Below, in pieces: positions 35,454 through 43,427 of a stretch of DNA of 64,000 nucleotides. Positions within the stretch are counted from its first letter, which is position 1. Every line of letters starts with the position of its first letter. A program made the position numbers and the translations under genes. Under the pieces are notes generated by a model that saw only the letters and a program-made list of their open reading frames with translations, was not told the origin of the DNA and searched no databases. Source of the DNA: SM1-46 sp002451215 (lineage in GTDB: Bacteria > Pseudomonadota > Gammaproteobacteria > Acidiferrobacterales > Sulfurifustaceae). The stretch covers positions 3,723 to 67,722 of the forward strand of contig DKBM01000064.1 of the NCBI GenBank assembly GCA_002451215.1. Reading direction: 5' to 3'.

Positions 35454-36451
35454 ACCATCGAGCGTAGCGCTGTGAAGAGGTGTTGCTCGCGTGCCGCGCA
35501 GTCGTTCATGATTTCGGCGAGTTTGCCGTATGCCGTCTCGATATTCTCTCTCCCCCTGCAAACCTGTGCGCCCAGAACCGCGAACTCGCGCCAACGATCT
35601 CCGATGGCGGTGAGTTGTCCGGACAGGTCCTGAAGTGAATCCTTGCCGAGGATGCCGGCGGCTTCCTGCAGGAACGCCGCGTACAGGAAGCGAAAACCCG
35701 CACCGCCCGTGCCAATCTCTTCCTGCATGCGGATGATGTTGGCGAGGTTGGCGCGCGCGTGTTTCTCGCCGATGCGCGAGGGCCACTTGGCCATACGCCG
35801 GGCAAGGTAGCGGATGCCGCGCACTCCGAGCAGCGGAATCGGCACATCGAGCATGCGCCGACAGGTATCGCGCACCGCCATGCGCACCGGTTGTTCCAGA
35901 TCTGGCAGGCGCGGCAGCGCGTCGGGATAGTAGATGAGCCCTTTGGGCGGAAAGGGGCCACCACGGGCGAAGCGCGCCCGCGCAAGATCGTCGGCCGAGC
36001 AAGTGACGACCGTCTCGAATACCGGATCGCTCAGCAGGTAGTGATCGTCGCGCCGGCCGTAGCAGACGAAATTGTGACCGTTGTATTGAAAGCGCATGTC
36101 GGCCGGGAAATACGACAGCCAGTAGATGTTTCCCTGAAGTCCGACCGGAATGCCGGCATCGAGCAGCTCGTCGAGCCGTCGCACTCCGTCAGCAGTTTTG
36201 CGAAAGCGCTCATAGCGCATCGGCACGCCGAGTCGCTTGGCGAGATTCTTCAGAATAATGCGTGGCGCGTCGCGGTAGGCAGTGAGCGGCAGGCCGCCGA
36301 CCTTAAGGAACGGAATGTGAATGAAGAACAGGCCGCCGCCAATGCCAAAGACCATCGGCTCGCTGAGATCCCAGCCGCGCGTGCGCAGCAGCGTGGCCAT
36401 CGTGCCGCTTTCACAGTGGGCGGCATGACGATGCGGGAAATCCTCGATCAC
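35450..36451 (-). CDS. BtrH-like acyltransferase (BtrH N-terminal plus DUF4872)
   Basis: 333 residues. The N-terminal 140 resemble the BtrH_N papain-like domain: HAAHCESGTMATLLRTRGWDLSE places Cys13 as the likely nucleophile, with GIPVGLQGNIYWLSYFP and RFQYNGHNFVCYGRRDD giving a candidate His/Asn. The C-terminal part (about 190-333) is helical and DUF4872-like. In butirosin synthesis BtrH transfers an acyl group from an ACP to an aminoglycoside. Here it overlaps a 134-residue unknown by four bases and follows a DarB-like KAS III. A role in moving an ACP-bound acyl or aryl chain to an amine or hydroxyl acceptor is inference. Confidence 0.82.
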   Translation of the reverse strand: MIEDFPHRHAAHCESGTMATLLRTRGWDLSEPMVFGIGGGLFFIHIPFLKVGGLPLTAYRDAPRIILKNLAKRLGVPMRYERFRKTADGVRRLDELLDAGIPVGLQGNIYWLSYFPADMRFQYNGHNFVCYGRRDDHYLLSDPVFETVVTCSADDLARARFARGGPFPPKGLIYYPDALPRLPDLEQPVRMAVRDTCRRMLDVPIPLLGVRGIRYLARRMAKWPSRIGEKHARANLANIIRMQEEIGTGGAGFRFLYAAFLQEAAGILGKDSLQDLSGQLTAIGDRWREFAVLGAQVCRGRENIETAYGKLAEIMNDCAAREQHLFTALRSMV

Positions 36452-36852
36452 AGGGCTGTACCGGGAACCTGCTTCAGTTCCTCGGGAGTCATGCGCAGGG
36501 CGTCGGCGTAGCGCGCCAGTATGGCGGCACGCAGACCGGCGAAGACGTCAGGTCGCAGATGCCGGCGCACCCGCCACTTCCAGATGCCGGCGTTGGCCGC
36601 AAGCATCGCCGGCGTCATGTGGCAGCGCAGCATGTGAAATTCGAGTGCGCTCGCCTCGCCGCGCAGCACGCGCTGGCGCGCGGACTCGATGGTCGCGCGA
36701 ATCTCGTCCACCGCGACTGCATTGACTATCTTCTCGACCTCCCAGCCAGTGCTTGGTACTACGGTGTAGCGACCATCCTCCCCGAGCGCGTAGCAGGCGC
36801 GCTGATGGCCGTCGAGCATCGAGATTTCCTGGGGGACTTCCTTGGCCTTCAT
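36448..36852 (-). CDS. Unknown 134-residue protein with HTH-like C-terminus
   Basis: The N-terminal half begins MKAKEVPQEISMLDGHQRACYALGE, the middle has VPSTGWEVEKIVNAVAVDEIR. The C-terminal region (TPAMLAANAGIWKWRVRRHL, followed by RPDVFAGLRAAILARYADALRM) looks like an XRE-type helix-turn-helix, so DNA binding is possible; I do not recognise the family. It lies in a strict operon between DarB-like KAS III (12-base gap) and the BtrH-like gene (four-base overlap). It could be an accessory protein or a local regulator. Confidence 0.75.
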   Translation of the reverse strand: MKAKEVPQEISMLDGHQRACYALGEDGRYTVVPSTGWEVEKIVNAVAVDEIRATIESARQRVLRGEASALEFHMLRCHMTPAMLAANAGIWKWRVRRHLRPDVFAGLRAAILARYADALRMTPEELKQVPGTAL

Positions 36853-36864
36853 TTGATCGACAGC

Positions 36865-38019
36865 CTACACGACGGTGAGATGCATGTAGTACACCGTAAA
36901 GCGCGCGCTCTCGGGGATCAGGCACAGCAACCGATCTCCGCGTTTCAGCCGCTCCGAATAGAACAGCTCCTCAAGCATGAGGTAAATGGCTGCCGAGCCA
37001 ACATTGCCACGACTCGGAAGATTGCTGAACCAGCGATCGACCGGGATATCGAAGCCATGCGCCTGCATGGCCTCATGGAGGCGCGGACGGAAGTACTCTG
37101 AAGAATAGTGCGGCACGAACCAGCTGACGTCCTCGGGGCGGAGTTGGTGCCGCGCGGCGATCGGGAGCAACGCATCGCGCACCGCCACCGGCAGAATGTG
37201 TTCGTTCAGAAGACGCACGTCCTGCTTGACCGCGAAGTAGCCCTCGCGCATGGCGTCTTCCAGGCTGTCGAGCTCGCGCCAGCCCTGCAGGCTGCCATCG
37301 GCGCGTTTCTCGGCGCCGCTGTACATGCAAGCCGGCATGGTGCCAGCAAAGGACAATCCGTCGATCCAGTCGATGCGAAGTGACGGCTGGTCCGGGTTGG
37401 GGGTCGTACGGAGAAGCGCGGCGCCAGCGCCGTCGGACAGCATCCAGCGCAGGAAATCTTTCTCAAATGCCAGTTCCGGATGCGACTCGAGCTCGGCGAT
37501 CCGTGCATCGGTCTCGGGCTCAAAATGCGTCGCGCGCATGAACGTCGAGGCAATCTCGGAACCGGTGGCAACCGCCATGCGTGTCAGACCGGTTGCGACG
37601 TTCAGCCACGAGTACTTGAGCGCAGCCGTGCCCGAGGCACATACCCCGGCGAAGGAGACGGCTTCGCAGGGCGGGGAATGCAGCTCGCCGTGCACCATGT
37701 TGGCATGCGCCGGTTTGAACTGATCCGGACTCGAGGTACCGCAGCACAGCAGATCGATGTCGGCCGGCGACATTCCGGCGCGCGCCATGAGCGCGCGGAT
37801 GGCCTCAGCAGTGAGCTGCGCATTGTTGTGAGTGAGTCGTCCAGTCGCCGGATCAATCGCGTAGTAGCGGGTGTGGATGCCGTTGTTGCGCAGTGTGATG
37901 CGCAGCGCGCGGGAGGGCCTGCCGTTGACCATGCCGAGCACACGCTCGACATCGGCATTGCCGACCGGCGCGTTGGGCAGAAAACCGGCGAGATCGGTGA
38001 TGTAGACTTGTGTCGTCAT
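36865..38019 (-). CDS. darB: KAS III-type dialkylresorcinol condensing enzyme (DarB-like)
   Basis: This 384-residue thiolase-fold enzyme has the KAS III triad: Cys127 in SFAGVCASGTAALKY, His304 in WFVPHYSSEYF and Asn339 in NLPSRGNVGSAAIYL. The N-terminus ITDLAGFLPNAPVGN and C-terminus CLIPESARFTVYYMHLTVV match DarB proteins. DarB condenses two beta-ketoacyl units to a cyclohexanedione that is aromatised to a dialkylresorcinol. In flexirubin-type pigments the resorcinol esterifies an aryl polyene acid. It is followed by a 134-residue unknown and BtrH-like genes and preceded by the DarA-like gene. Confidence 0.85.
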   Translation of the reverse strand: MTTQVYITDLAGFLPNAPVGNADVERVLGMVNGRPSRALRITLRNNGIHTRYYAIDPATGRLTHNNAQLTAEAIRALMARAGMSPADIDLLCCGTSSPDQFKPAHANMVHGELHSPPCEAVSFAGVCASGTAALKYSWLNVATGLTRMAVATGSEIASTFMRATHFEPETDARIAELESHPELAFEKDFLRWMLSDGAGAALLRTTPNPDQPSLRIDWIDGLSFAGTMPACMYSGAEKRADGSLQGWRELDSLEDAMREGYFAVKQDVRLLNEHILPVAVRDALLPIAARHQLRPEDVSWFVPHYSSEYFRPRLHEAMQAHGFDIPVDRWFSNLPSRGNVGSAAIYLMLEELFYSERLKRGDRLLCLIPESARFTVYYMHLTVV

Positions 38020-38081
38020 TGGGGAGACTACGGCCGCCTCATCGGGCGATGGGAGGCTCTGTTAATGGTTGAGTCTGGGTA

Positions 38082-39032
38082 TCAGCCCTGCATGTACTTC
38101 GCAATGCGCTCGATGCCCGAGCCGGAAGGTGCTTCGAGCCGCGTCACCTCACGTTTAATGCGCGTGCGCATCAGCGGTCGCAGCATTTTACGCGCCAGCA
38201 CGCCCAGCGGGACTATGGTGAGAATCAGCGTCACGAGAAACAGAATATAGACGATCAGTACTGCCCGTCGCGCGGCGTTGCCCGGCTGCCCCAGTCCTCG
38301 CAGCAACCGCCCCCATATCAGGAAACTGCGCTTTCCCAGTCGCTCGCTGGCGATATAGGCGGGATTGACCTGCACCGCCGCGAGTCCGGAGAGAAGCGGC
38401 TCCGTGGCGCCGGATTCTATCAGATCGCGCGCGTCACGCAGCGCTCGGCCAAAGCGTGCACTGGCAGCAATCGCCTGCTCGCTCACACCAGCCGGCGGAA
38501 ACACACGCCAAAAACCTTGCTTTCTTCCCGTCAACAGCCAGCGCGGCGTCGTGACGAAGGTGGCCCAGGTGGGTCCCTGGTCGATGAGCACCACGTTGTC
38601 GATCAGTCGCGCGCCACGCGCCACGAGCAATTCTTTTACCGTCTCTTGCGCAGACAGCCACATGTTGCGGCAGGCAATGAGTGTAATCACGGGTTTACCG
38701 GCGAGCACGCGCGCGGCGGGTGACTTCAGGAAGGCAGTGACCGGCAACGCCGGCGACAGAAACCAGACCGTGTAGGCCAGAATCACCAGGTCATAGCGCG
38801 CATCCGGATCGAACGTCGTCGGGCGCAGCGCCGGTGCGTCGAGATGCACGGTTTCGGGGAAAGTGTCGAAGAAATCGAGGAAGCGCCACGGGAAGCGGTA
38901 TGGCGTCTGCGGCGCGAGTCTTTCCCAGATAATCTCAAAACCCGGGTCGTCGGCAATAGGGGAAAGCATGGCGCGCGCCGCGCGGTCCAGCTGGCCCGTC
39001 TGCGAGTACGAGATAACTAGAATACGAGCCAT
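38082..39032 (-). CDS. darA: DarA-like protein of dialkylresorcinol biosynthesis (flavodoxin-like)
   Basis: This 316-residue protein has a flavodoxin-like N-terminal fold: ILVISYSQTGQLDRAARAM supplies an FMN-phosphate-loop-like S-x-T-G, and ARYDLVILAYTVWFLSPALPV continues the alpha/beta pattern. A hydrophobic stretch (AVLIVYILFLVTLILTIVPLGVLA) near residues 260-285 is a membrane helix. DarA-like proteins accompany DarB and are implicated in making the aromatic resorcinol ring, possibly oxidising the cyclohexanedione. It is first in the darA-darB-unknown-btrH operon and diverges from the second dehydratase gene. Confidence 0.83.
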   Translation of the reverse strand: MARILVISYSQTGQLDRAARAMLSPIADDPGFEIIWERLAPQTPYRFPWRFLDFFDTFPETVHLDAPALRPTTFDPDARYDLVILAYTVWFLSPALPVTAFLKSPAARVLAGKPVITLIACRNMWLSAQETVKELLVARGARLIDNVVLIDQGPTWATFVTTPRWLLTGRKQGFWRVFPPAGVSEQAIAASARFGRALRDARDLIESGATEPLLSGLAAVQVNPAYIASERLGKRSFLIWGRLLRGLGQPGNAARRAVLIVYILFLVTLILTIVPLGVLARKMLRPLMRTRIKREVTRLEAPSGSGIERIAKYMQG

Positions 39033-39235
39033 GTTCCTCGTGACGTGCGCCCAAGTGCGCGCTCATGCGAGCGTGCATCATTCTGCCACATGCGCGTCCG
39101 CAGTGATTTCGAAATTCCCTGCATCCCGGTCGGGTACTTCAGCGGCTATGCGGGGTTTACGCGGGCTATGCTCCTTCACGATAATCCGTTCCCCGCCACC
39201 CTGCAGGCAAGTTGTTGGCTTACTGCCGTTCCGTC
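39033..39235. promoter_or_regulatory. Divergent intergenic region: DarA-like / ApeP-like genes
   Basis: 203 bases separating the darA-darB-btrH operon from the dehydratase-ketoreductase-glycosyltransferase operon. No convincing gene in any frame and no clear -10/-35 was found. Confidence 0.35.
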
Positions 39236-39673
39236 ATGTCGTTATCGCTTAGTAAGGTTGAGCTCTGCCAGTTGTTGCCGCACACAGGGGCAATGTGCCT
39301 GCTTGATGAAGTAGCAGAGTTCAGTGATCGAGAGATCCGCTGCCGGAGTCGCACGCATCAAGACCTCGCCAACCCGTTGCGCCGAAATGGCCAGCTACCT
39401 GCCATCTGTGGCATCGAGTACGTTGCGCAGGCGATGGGAATTCATGGACGGCTTGCCACCGGGAATCAGCAGAAGCCTGCAGCCGGATTTCTTGCCAGCT
39501 TGCGCGACGTGAAGTGCACGGTCGAGCGTCTGGACGACATCGATGTGCCGCTCGATATCTTGGCCAGACGAGTCGCGGATTCCGCGGATAGTGTGATGTG
39601 CGAGTTCGAGTTACGAGCTGGCGAGCGCACCTTGCTGACCGGGCGCGCAACGTTGCTGCTCCAGGTTCGCTGA
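39236..39673 (+). CDS. Hot-dog 3-hydroxyacyl-ACP dehydratase (ApeP-like)
   Basis: 145 residues from the ATG at 39236 (MSLSLSKVELCQLLPHTGAM). The early LLPHTGAMCLLDEV carries the conserved dehydratase His. AICGIEYVAQAMGIHGRLATG is the hot-dog helix that supplies Glu-Tyr-Xaa-Ala-Gln, and the final segment is RTLLTGRATLLLQVR. ApeP-type proteins are the ApeI partner. Its TGA overlaps the ketoreductase ATG by one base. Confidence 0.87.
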   Translation: MSLSLSKVELCQLLPHTGAMCLLDEVAEFSDREIRCRSRTHQDLANPLRRNGQLPAICGIEYVAQAMGIHGRLATGNQQKPAAGFLASLRDVKCTVERLDDIDVPLDILARRVADSADSVMCEFELRAGERTLLTGRATLLLQVR

Positions 39674-40425
39674 TGGCACGCGCTCAGGGCAGCTTCCCCG
39701 CCGGCACCGTCCGCGCGCTCGTGACTGGCGGCAGTGGTGGCATTGGCGCGGCAATCTGCCGGCGTCTGGCCCACAGTGGAATGCACGTCGTCGTGCACGC
39801 CAATCGCCGGCCTGAGGAGGCGCGAGAACTGGTCAAGGAGCTTGGCGCAGCTGGTGACAGCGCCGAGTTCGTGCAATTCGATGTGACCGATAGTACGGCG
39901 GCGTCCGTGGCGCTGGAGCGGTTGCTCGCGGCGGGACCAATCCAGGTACTGATAAACAATGCCGGTGTTCACGATGACGCGCCGCTTGCTGGCATGCGCC
40001 CGGAGCAGTGGCGGCGCGTCATCGATGTATCGCTGAACGGCTTCTACAACGTCACCCAGCCGCTGCTGCTGCCGATGATACGTACCCGCTGGGGACGTAT
40101 CGTGAGCGTGTCGTCGATTGCCGGCATCATGGGTAATCGCGGTCAGGCCAACTACGCCGCAGCCAAGGCCGGTTTGCATGGCGCGTCCAAATCCCTGGCA
40201 ATCGAGGTTGCTTCGCGCGGAATCACGGTCAATGTGGTGGCCCCAGGGATCATCGAGACACCGATGAGTGCGCACAGCTTCCCGCCCGAAGAGATAAATC
40301 GCATCGTGCCCACGCAGCGTGCCGGCACGCCGGACGAAGTGGCGGCGTTGACCGCGTTTCTCGCATCGAACGAAGCCGCCTACATCACGGGTCAAGTGAT
40401 TTCGGTCAACGGTGGCATGGCGTGA
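39673..40425 (+). CDS. 3-oxoacyl-ACP reductase (FabG/ApeQ-like)
   Basis: This 250-residue short-chain dehydrogenase starts at ATG 39673. Nucleotide motif VTGGSGGIGAAI is near residue 17; NNAG, the catalytic Ser in VSVSSIAGIMG and YAAAK in ANYAAAKAGLHG follow. It reduces beta-ketoacyl-ACP using NADPH, the ketoreductase step of each polyene cycle, and the product passes to the ApeI/ApeP-like dehydratases. The GT2 gene begins inside its stop (GTGA overlap). Confidence 0.92.
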   Translation: MARAQGSFPAGTVRALVTGGSGGIGAAICRRLAHSGMHVVVHANRRPEEARELVKELGAAGDSAEFVQFDVTDSTAASVALERLLAAGPIQVLINNAGVHDDAPLAGMRPEQWRRVIDVSLNGFYNVTQPLLLPMIRTRWGRIVSVSSIAGIMGNRGQANYAAAKAGLHGASKSLAIEVASRGITVNVVAPGIIETPMSAHSFPPEEINRIVPTQRAGTPDEVAALTAFLASNEAAYITGQVISVNGGMA

Positions 40426-41183
40426 ACGCGATCGTCGTCATTCCCGCTTACAACGAAGGCGCCACCATCCGGGAGGTGGCCGCGCGTGCGCTGTTGCACT
40501 GCCCGCGCGTGATCGTGGTGGATGATGGGTCGACGGACAACACGGCGGCCGCGCTTGTTGGACTTCCGGTGGTCTTGCTGCGAAATCCGCGCAACGAAGG
40601 AAAGGCGGCGGCACTTTGGCGGGGTATCCAGCATGCGCTGGAGAGCGGCGCTGAAGCCGTCATTACGCTTGATGGTGACGGGCAACACCGTCCCGAAGAC
40701 ATTCCGCGCTTGCTGGACGCGGCATTGCACTGGCCGAACACAATCATCATCGGCTCGCGAATGGCCAATGCTGCTGCGTTCCCGCCCAAGCGCTTGTTTG
40801 CCAACCGCGCCGCGAATTTCTGGATCTCCTGGGCGTCTGGCTATGCCATCGAGGACAGCCAGTCTGGATTTCGGCTGTATCCGGTGGCGCTGCTGCGTAG
40901 CATCGAGCCCGCACACGACCATGCCCACGGCTTTGTTTTCGAGAGCGAGATTCTTATCGAGGCGTCGCGTCGTGGCGTGCAGAGTGTGCCGGTGACCATC
41001 GAGGCTATCTATACGCCTGCCGCCCGCCCGAGCCATTTCCGCTCGGTGGTGGACGTGGTGCGCATCACGCGCATGGTGGCGTGGAAGCTGCTCTCGCGCG
41101 GACTTTATCTGCAGGGCTTTGTGCGTGCCTTTGTATGGCCACGCGCGCGAAACTTGCCAGTCGGGGGCGGACGCGCGCCGTAG
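40422..41183 (+). CDS. Family 2 glycosyltransferase (DPM/DPG-like)
   Basis: This 253-residue GT-A enzyme starts at GTG 40422. N-terminal VVIPAYNEGATI, VVDDGSTDNT and the DxD-type TLDGDGQHRPEDIP bind nucleotide sugar and metal; SQSGFRLYP and FESEILIEASRRG follow. There is no membrane anchor apart from a short C-terminal hydrophobic patch. Such enzymes glycosylate polyprenyl phosphates or lipids; with the acyltransferases it could modify the lipid acceptor or the aryl head. It is the last gene of the dehydratase-ketoreductase-GT transcript. Confidence 0.88.
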   Translation: MNAIVVIPAYNEGATIREVAARALLHCPRVIVVDDGSTDNTAAALVGLPVVLLRNPRNEGKAAALWRGIQHALESGAEAVITLDGDGQHRPEDIPRLLDAALHWPNTIIIGSRMANAAAFPPKRLFANRAANFWISWASGYAIEDSQSGFRLYPVALLRSIEPAHDHAHGFVFESEILIEASRRGVQSVPVTIEAIYTPAARPSHFRSVVDVVRITRMVAWKLLSRGLYLQGFVRAFVWPRARNLPVGGGRAP

Positions 41184-41294
41184 CGGGCTCGCTCTTGGCA
41201 GACCGATCGGGACGCCAGTATCATTGTGGGAAAGAACCGGATGACGATTCCAGGTTGTTTCACGACAATGCCCCGTATCAAGGAGGAAGCCCCC

Positions 41295-41705
41295 ATGCGT
41301 TCGATGAAGACGATTCTTGCCGCAGGTTCCGCCGCCCTTGTCTTTGGGCTCGCCGTTTCTGCCACCAGTTGGGCGGCGAGGACCGAGACCATGTACAACC
41401 CGGATCCGATCGCGGTTCCGTGCAACAACCTGTCAAATGACAAGATCCGGGCTGCGGTGCGGGAATCTTTTCTCGGGCGTGGCTGGATCCCGACCGACAA
41501 GGGCGCGAATGCGCTCGAGGCCAAGCTTCAAAAGAAATATGAAGCAGTGGTGACCGCGAGCTGGACCACCAAGGCAGTGATCGTGAAGTACAAAAGCAGC
41601 GAGGGGCTCAGTGCCGAGGGTGACCAGATCCACCGCAACTACAACAAGTGGATCCGTAACATTGAGCGCGACATCGCTCTGAAGCTCAGCCGGGCCTGCG
41701 GCTGA
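41295..41705 (+). CDS. Small secreted protein of unknown function
   Basis: 136 residues from ATG 41295 (MRSMKTILAAGSAALVFGLAV), with a strong AGGAGG at 41281-41286. A signal peptide ends near SWA-AR. The mature protein is basic, with two Cys (VPCNNLSNDKIRAAV; SRACG at the end) that could be disulphide-linked. The upstream in-frame start at 41226 lacks a ribosome binding site. No family recognised; it is transcribed away from the pigment cluster and ends before a clear terminator. Confidence 0.75.
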   Translation: MRSMKTILAAGSAALVFGLAVSATSWAARTETMYNPDPIAVPCNNLSNDKIRAAVRESFLGRGWIPTDKGANALEAKLQKKYEAVVTASWTTKAVIVKYKSSEGLSAEGDQIHRNYNKWIRNIERDIALKLSRACG

Positions 41706-41732
41706 TCGGACAAACATTCTGACGAAGTTGTT

Positions 41733-41768
41733 ACCAGCGCCCCGGCTCTTACGGGGCGTTGGTGTTTT
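41733..41768 (+). terminator. Rho-independent terminator
   Basis: ACCAGCGCCCCG (41733-41744) pairs with CGGGGCGTTGGT (41752-41763) over 12 bases, one of them G-T, with a seven-base loop. It is followed by GTTTT. It lies 28 bases after the secreted-protein stop. Confidence 0.75.
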
Positions 41769-41836
41769 GTGGCCCGTAAGAGCGGTCTGTTGCCGACGAC
41801 GAATGGATCCGCCGCGTCGAATGATCGACGCCGCGA

Positions 41837-42545
41837 ATGTTCCACTTCACTATTCAACCCGTCAATGCGTTGCAGCAGTACAGTGGCTGGATTGTTGGTG
41901 CGGCGCTGCCTGTGGATACGCTCACATGGGCAATGTTCTACTTTGTTGTTTTGTCACGCCGGCTGCGCAGCTCGGAGCAGCGGCTGCGGGATCTGACGCG
42001 GCGGCTTGAACAGTCGAACCGGAACCTGCAGCACTTCTCGGCGGCCGATGGCCTGACCGGCGTAGCCAACCGACGTGCGTTTGACGAAACGCTCGTCCAC
42101 GAGTGGGCACGCTCCGGGCGCACCGGACAGTCGCTTGCCCTGGTGTTGGTTGATTTCGATCTGTTCAGGAAGCACAACGATAGCTATGGGCACCTCGCAG
42201 GCGACGAATGCCTGAAGCGCGTAGTCGATACAATCAGGCAGTGCGCCCGACGACCGGTGGATCTCGCCGCCCGCTACGGCGGCGAGGAGTTTGTCGCGTT
42301 GCTACCCGGTGTCGATCTTAACGGCGCGGCGTTGGTCGCCGAACGTATGCGTGCCGGTGTCGCCGCCACCAAGTTGCCGCACGTGAATAATCTGGTTGGA
42401 CTCCGCATCACTATTAGTGCGGGTGTCGCGGCCATGGTTCCGACCCCCCGCGTTATCGGCGCACACCCTGGTGAGTGCCGCTGATGAGTTGCTTTACCGC
42501 GCCAAGGCAGTGGGTCGCAATCAGGTAGTGCTCGCGACCGACTGA
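41837..42545 (+). pseudogene. GGDEF diguanylate cyclase with C-terminal frameshift
   Basis: From ATG 41837 the protein has one membrane-like segment (WIVGAALPVDTLTWAMFYFVVL), a coiled coil (LRSSEQRLRDLTRRLEQSNR) and a GGDEF domain with DGLTGVANRRAFDETL, DLFRKHNDSYGHLAGDECL and active site RYGGEEFVALLP. After SAGVAAMVPTP the frame runs into RVIGAHPGECR and stops at 42482-42484. Reading one base over from the CCCCCC run gives LSAHTLVSAADELLYRAKAV then GRNQVVLATD with stop at 42543-42545, the normal GGDEF end. So either a one-base indel or a sequencing error; domain core is complete. It would make cyclic di-GMP. Confidence 0.85.
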
Positions 42546-42561
42546 AACAGCGCATCGATTT

Positions 42562-43413
42562 CTAGACAAATCGCAGCGATAAGTCGACCGCGCGCACATG
42601 CTTTGTCAGCCCGCCGATCGAGATGTAGTGGACTCCTGTGGCAGCGATGTCCCGCACCGACTCGAGTGAAATATTGCCAGAAGCTTCCAGCGTGGCGCGC
42701 TTCGCAGCGCGCCGCACGGCCTCACGCAATTGATCGAGCGGGAAATTATCGAGCAGGATCCGGGTGGCGCCCGCCGCGAGCGCTTCATCGAGTTGCGGAA
42801 GGTCTTCCACCTCGATTTCCACCATGATGCCAGGCGGCGCGAGCGCCAGGGCGGCCTGCATGGCGGCGGTGACGGATCCGGCGGCGGCGATGTGGTTTTC
42901 CTTAATCAGGATGCCGTCGAAGAGACCCATGCGGTGGTTTTGTCCGCCGCCGCAGGCGACGGCGTACTTCTGCGCACGCCGCAATCCGGGTACCGTCTTG
43001 CGGGTGTCGAGGATCACGGCGCGCGTGCCGACGATGGCATCGACGAAGCGACGCGTCGCGGTCGCCGTACTGGACAACAACTGTAGAAAATTGAGCGCGG
43101 TCCGCTCGCCCGTGAGAAGTGAACGCACAGGGCCACCAAGTGTGCAAAGAATCCTGCCGGCTTGCACGCGCTCGGCATCGTGCGCCTTCCAGTCGATGAC
43201 CACCTTGGAGTCGAGTTGACGAAAAGTCTCCTCGAACCACGCGCTGCCGGAGAGCACGGCGTCCTCGCGCGTGATCACCTGAGCCTGCGCCAATGCGCCT
43301 ACCGGCAGCAAAGCCGCGGTCAGATCGCCCGCGCCGACGTCCTCGGCGAGGGCTTGGCGCACCGAGGCGGCGATGTCGTCGCGTGGCGGTATCGGAATGC
43401 GTTGGGTCGACAT
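42562..43413 (-). CDS. nadC: Nicotinate-nucleotide pyrophosphorylase (carboxylating)
   Basis: 283 residues from the ATG at 43413 (MSTQRIPIPPRDDIAASVRQAL); the reading frame extends further upstream but only this start gives the family N-terminus. AEDVGAGDLTAALLPVGALAQAQ is diagnostic. The active site lies in ERTALNFLQLLSSTATATR, ILDTRKTVPGLRRAQKYAV and GGGQNHRMGLFDGILIKENH. It converts quinolinate and PRPP to nicotinate mononucleotide in de novo NAD synthesis. It follows the Mrp operon by 14 bases on the same strand and may be read through from it. Confidence 0.96.
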   Translation of the reverse strand: MSTQRIPIPPRDDIAASVRQALAEDVGAGDLTAALLPVGALAQAQVITREDAVLSGSAWFEETFRQLDSKVVIDWKAHDAERVQAGRILCTLGGPVRSLLTGERTALNFLQLLSSTATATRRFVDAIVGTRAVILDTRKTVPGLRRAQKYAVACGGGQNHRMGLFDGILIKENHIAAAGSVTAAMQAALALAPPGIMVEIEVEDLPQLDEALAAGATRILLDNFPLDQLREAVRRAAKRATLEASGNISLESVRDIAATGVHYISIGGLTKHVRAVDLSLRFV

Positions 43414-43427
43414 GCGCGTGGCGCGTG

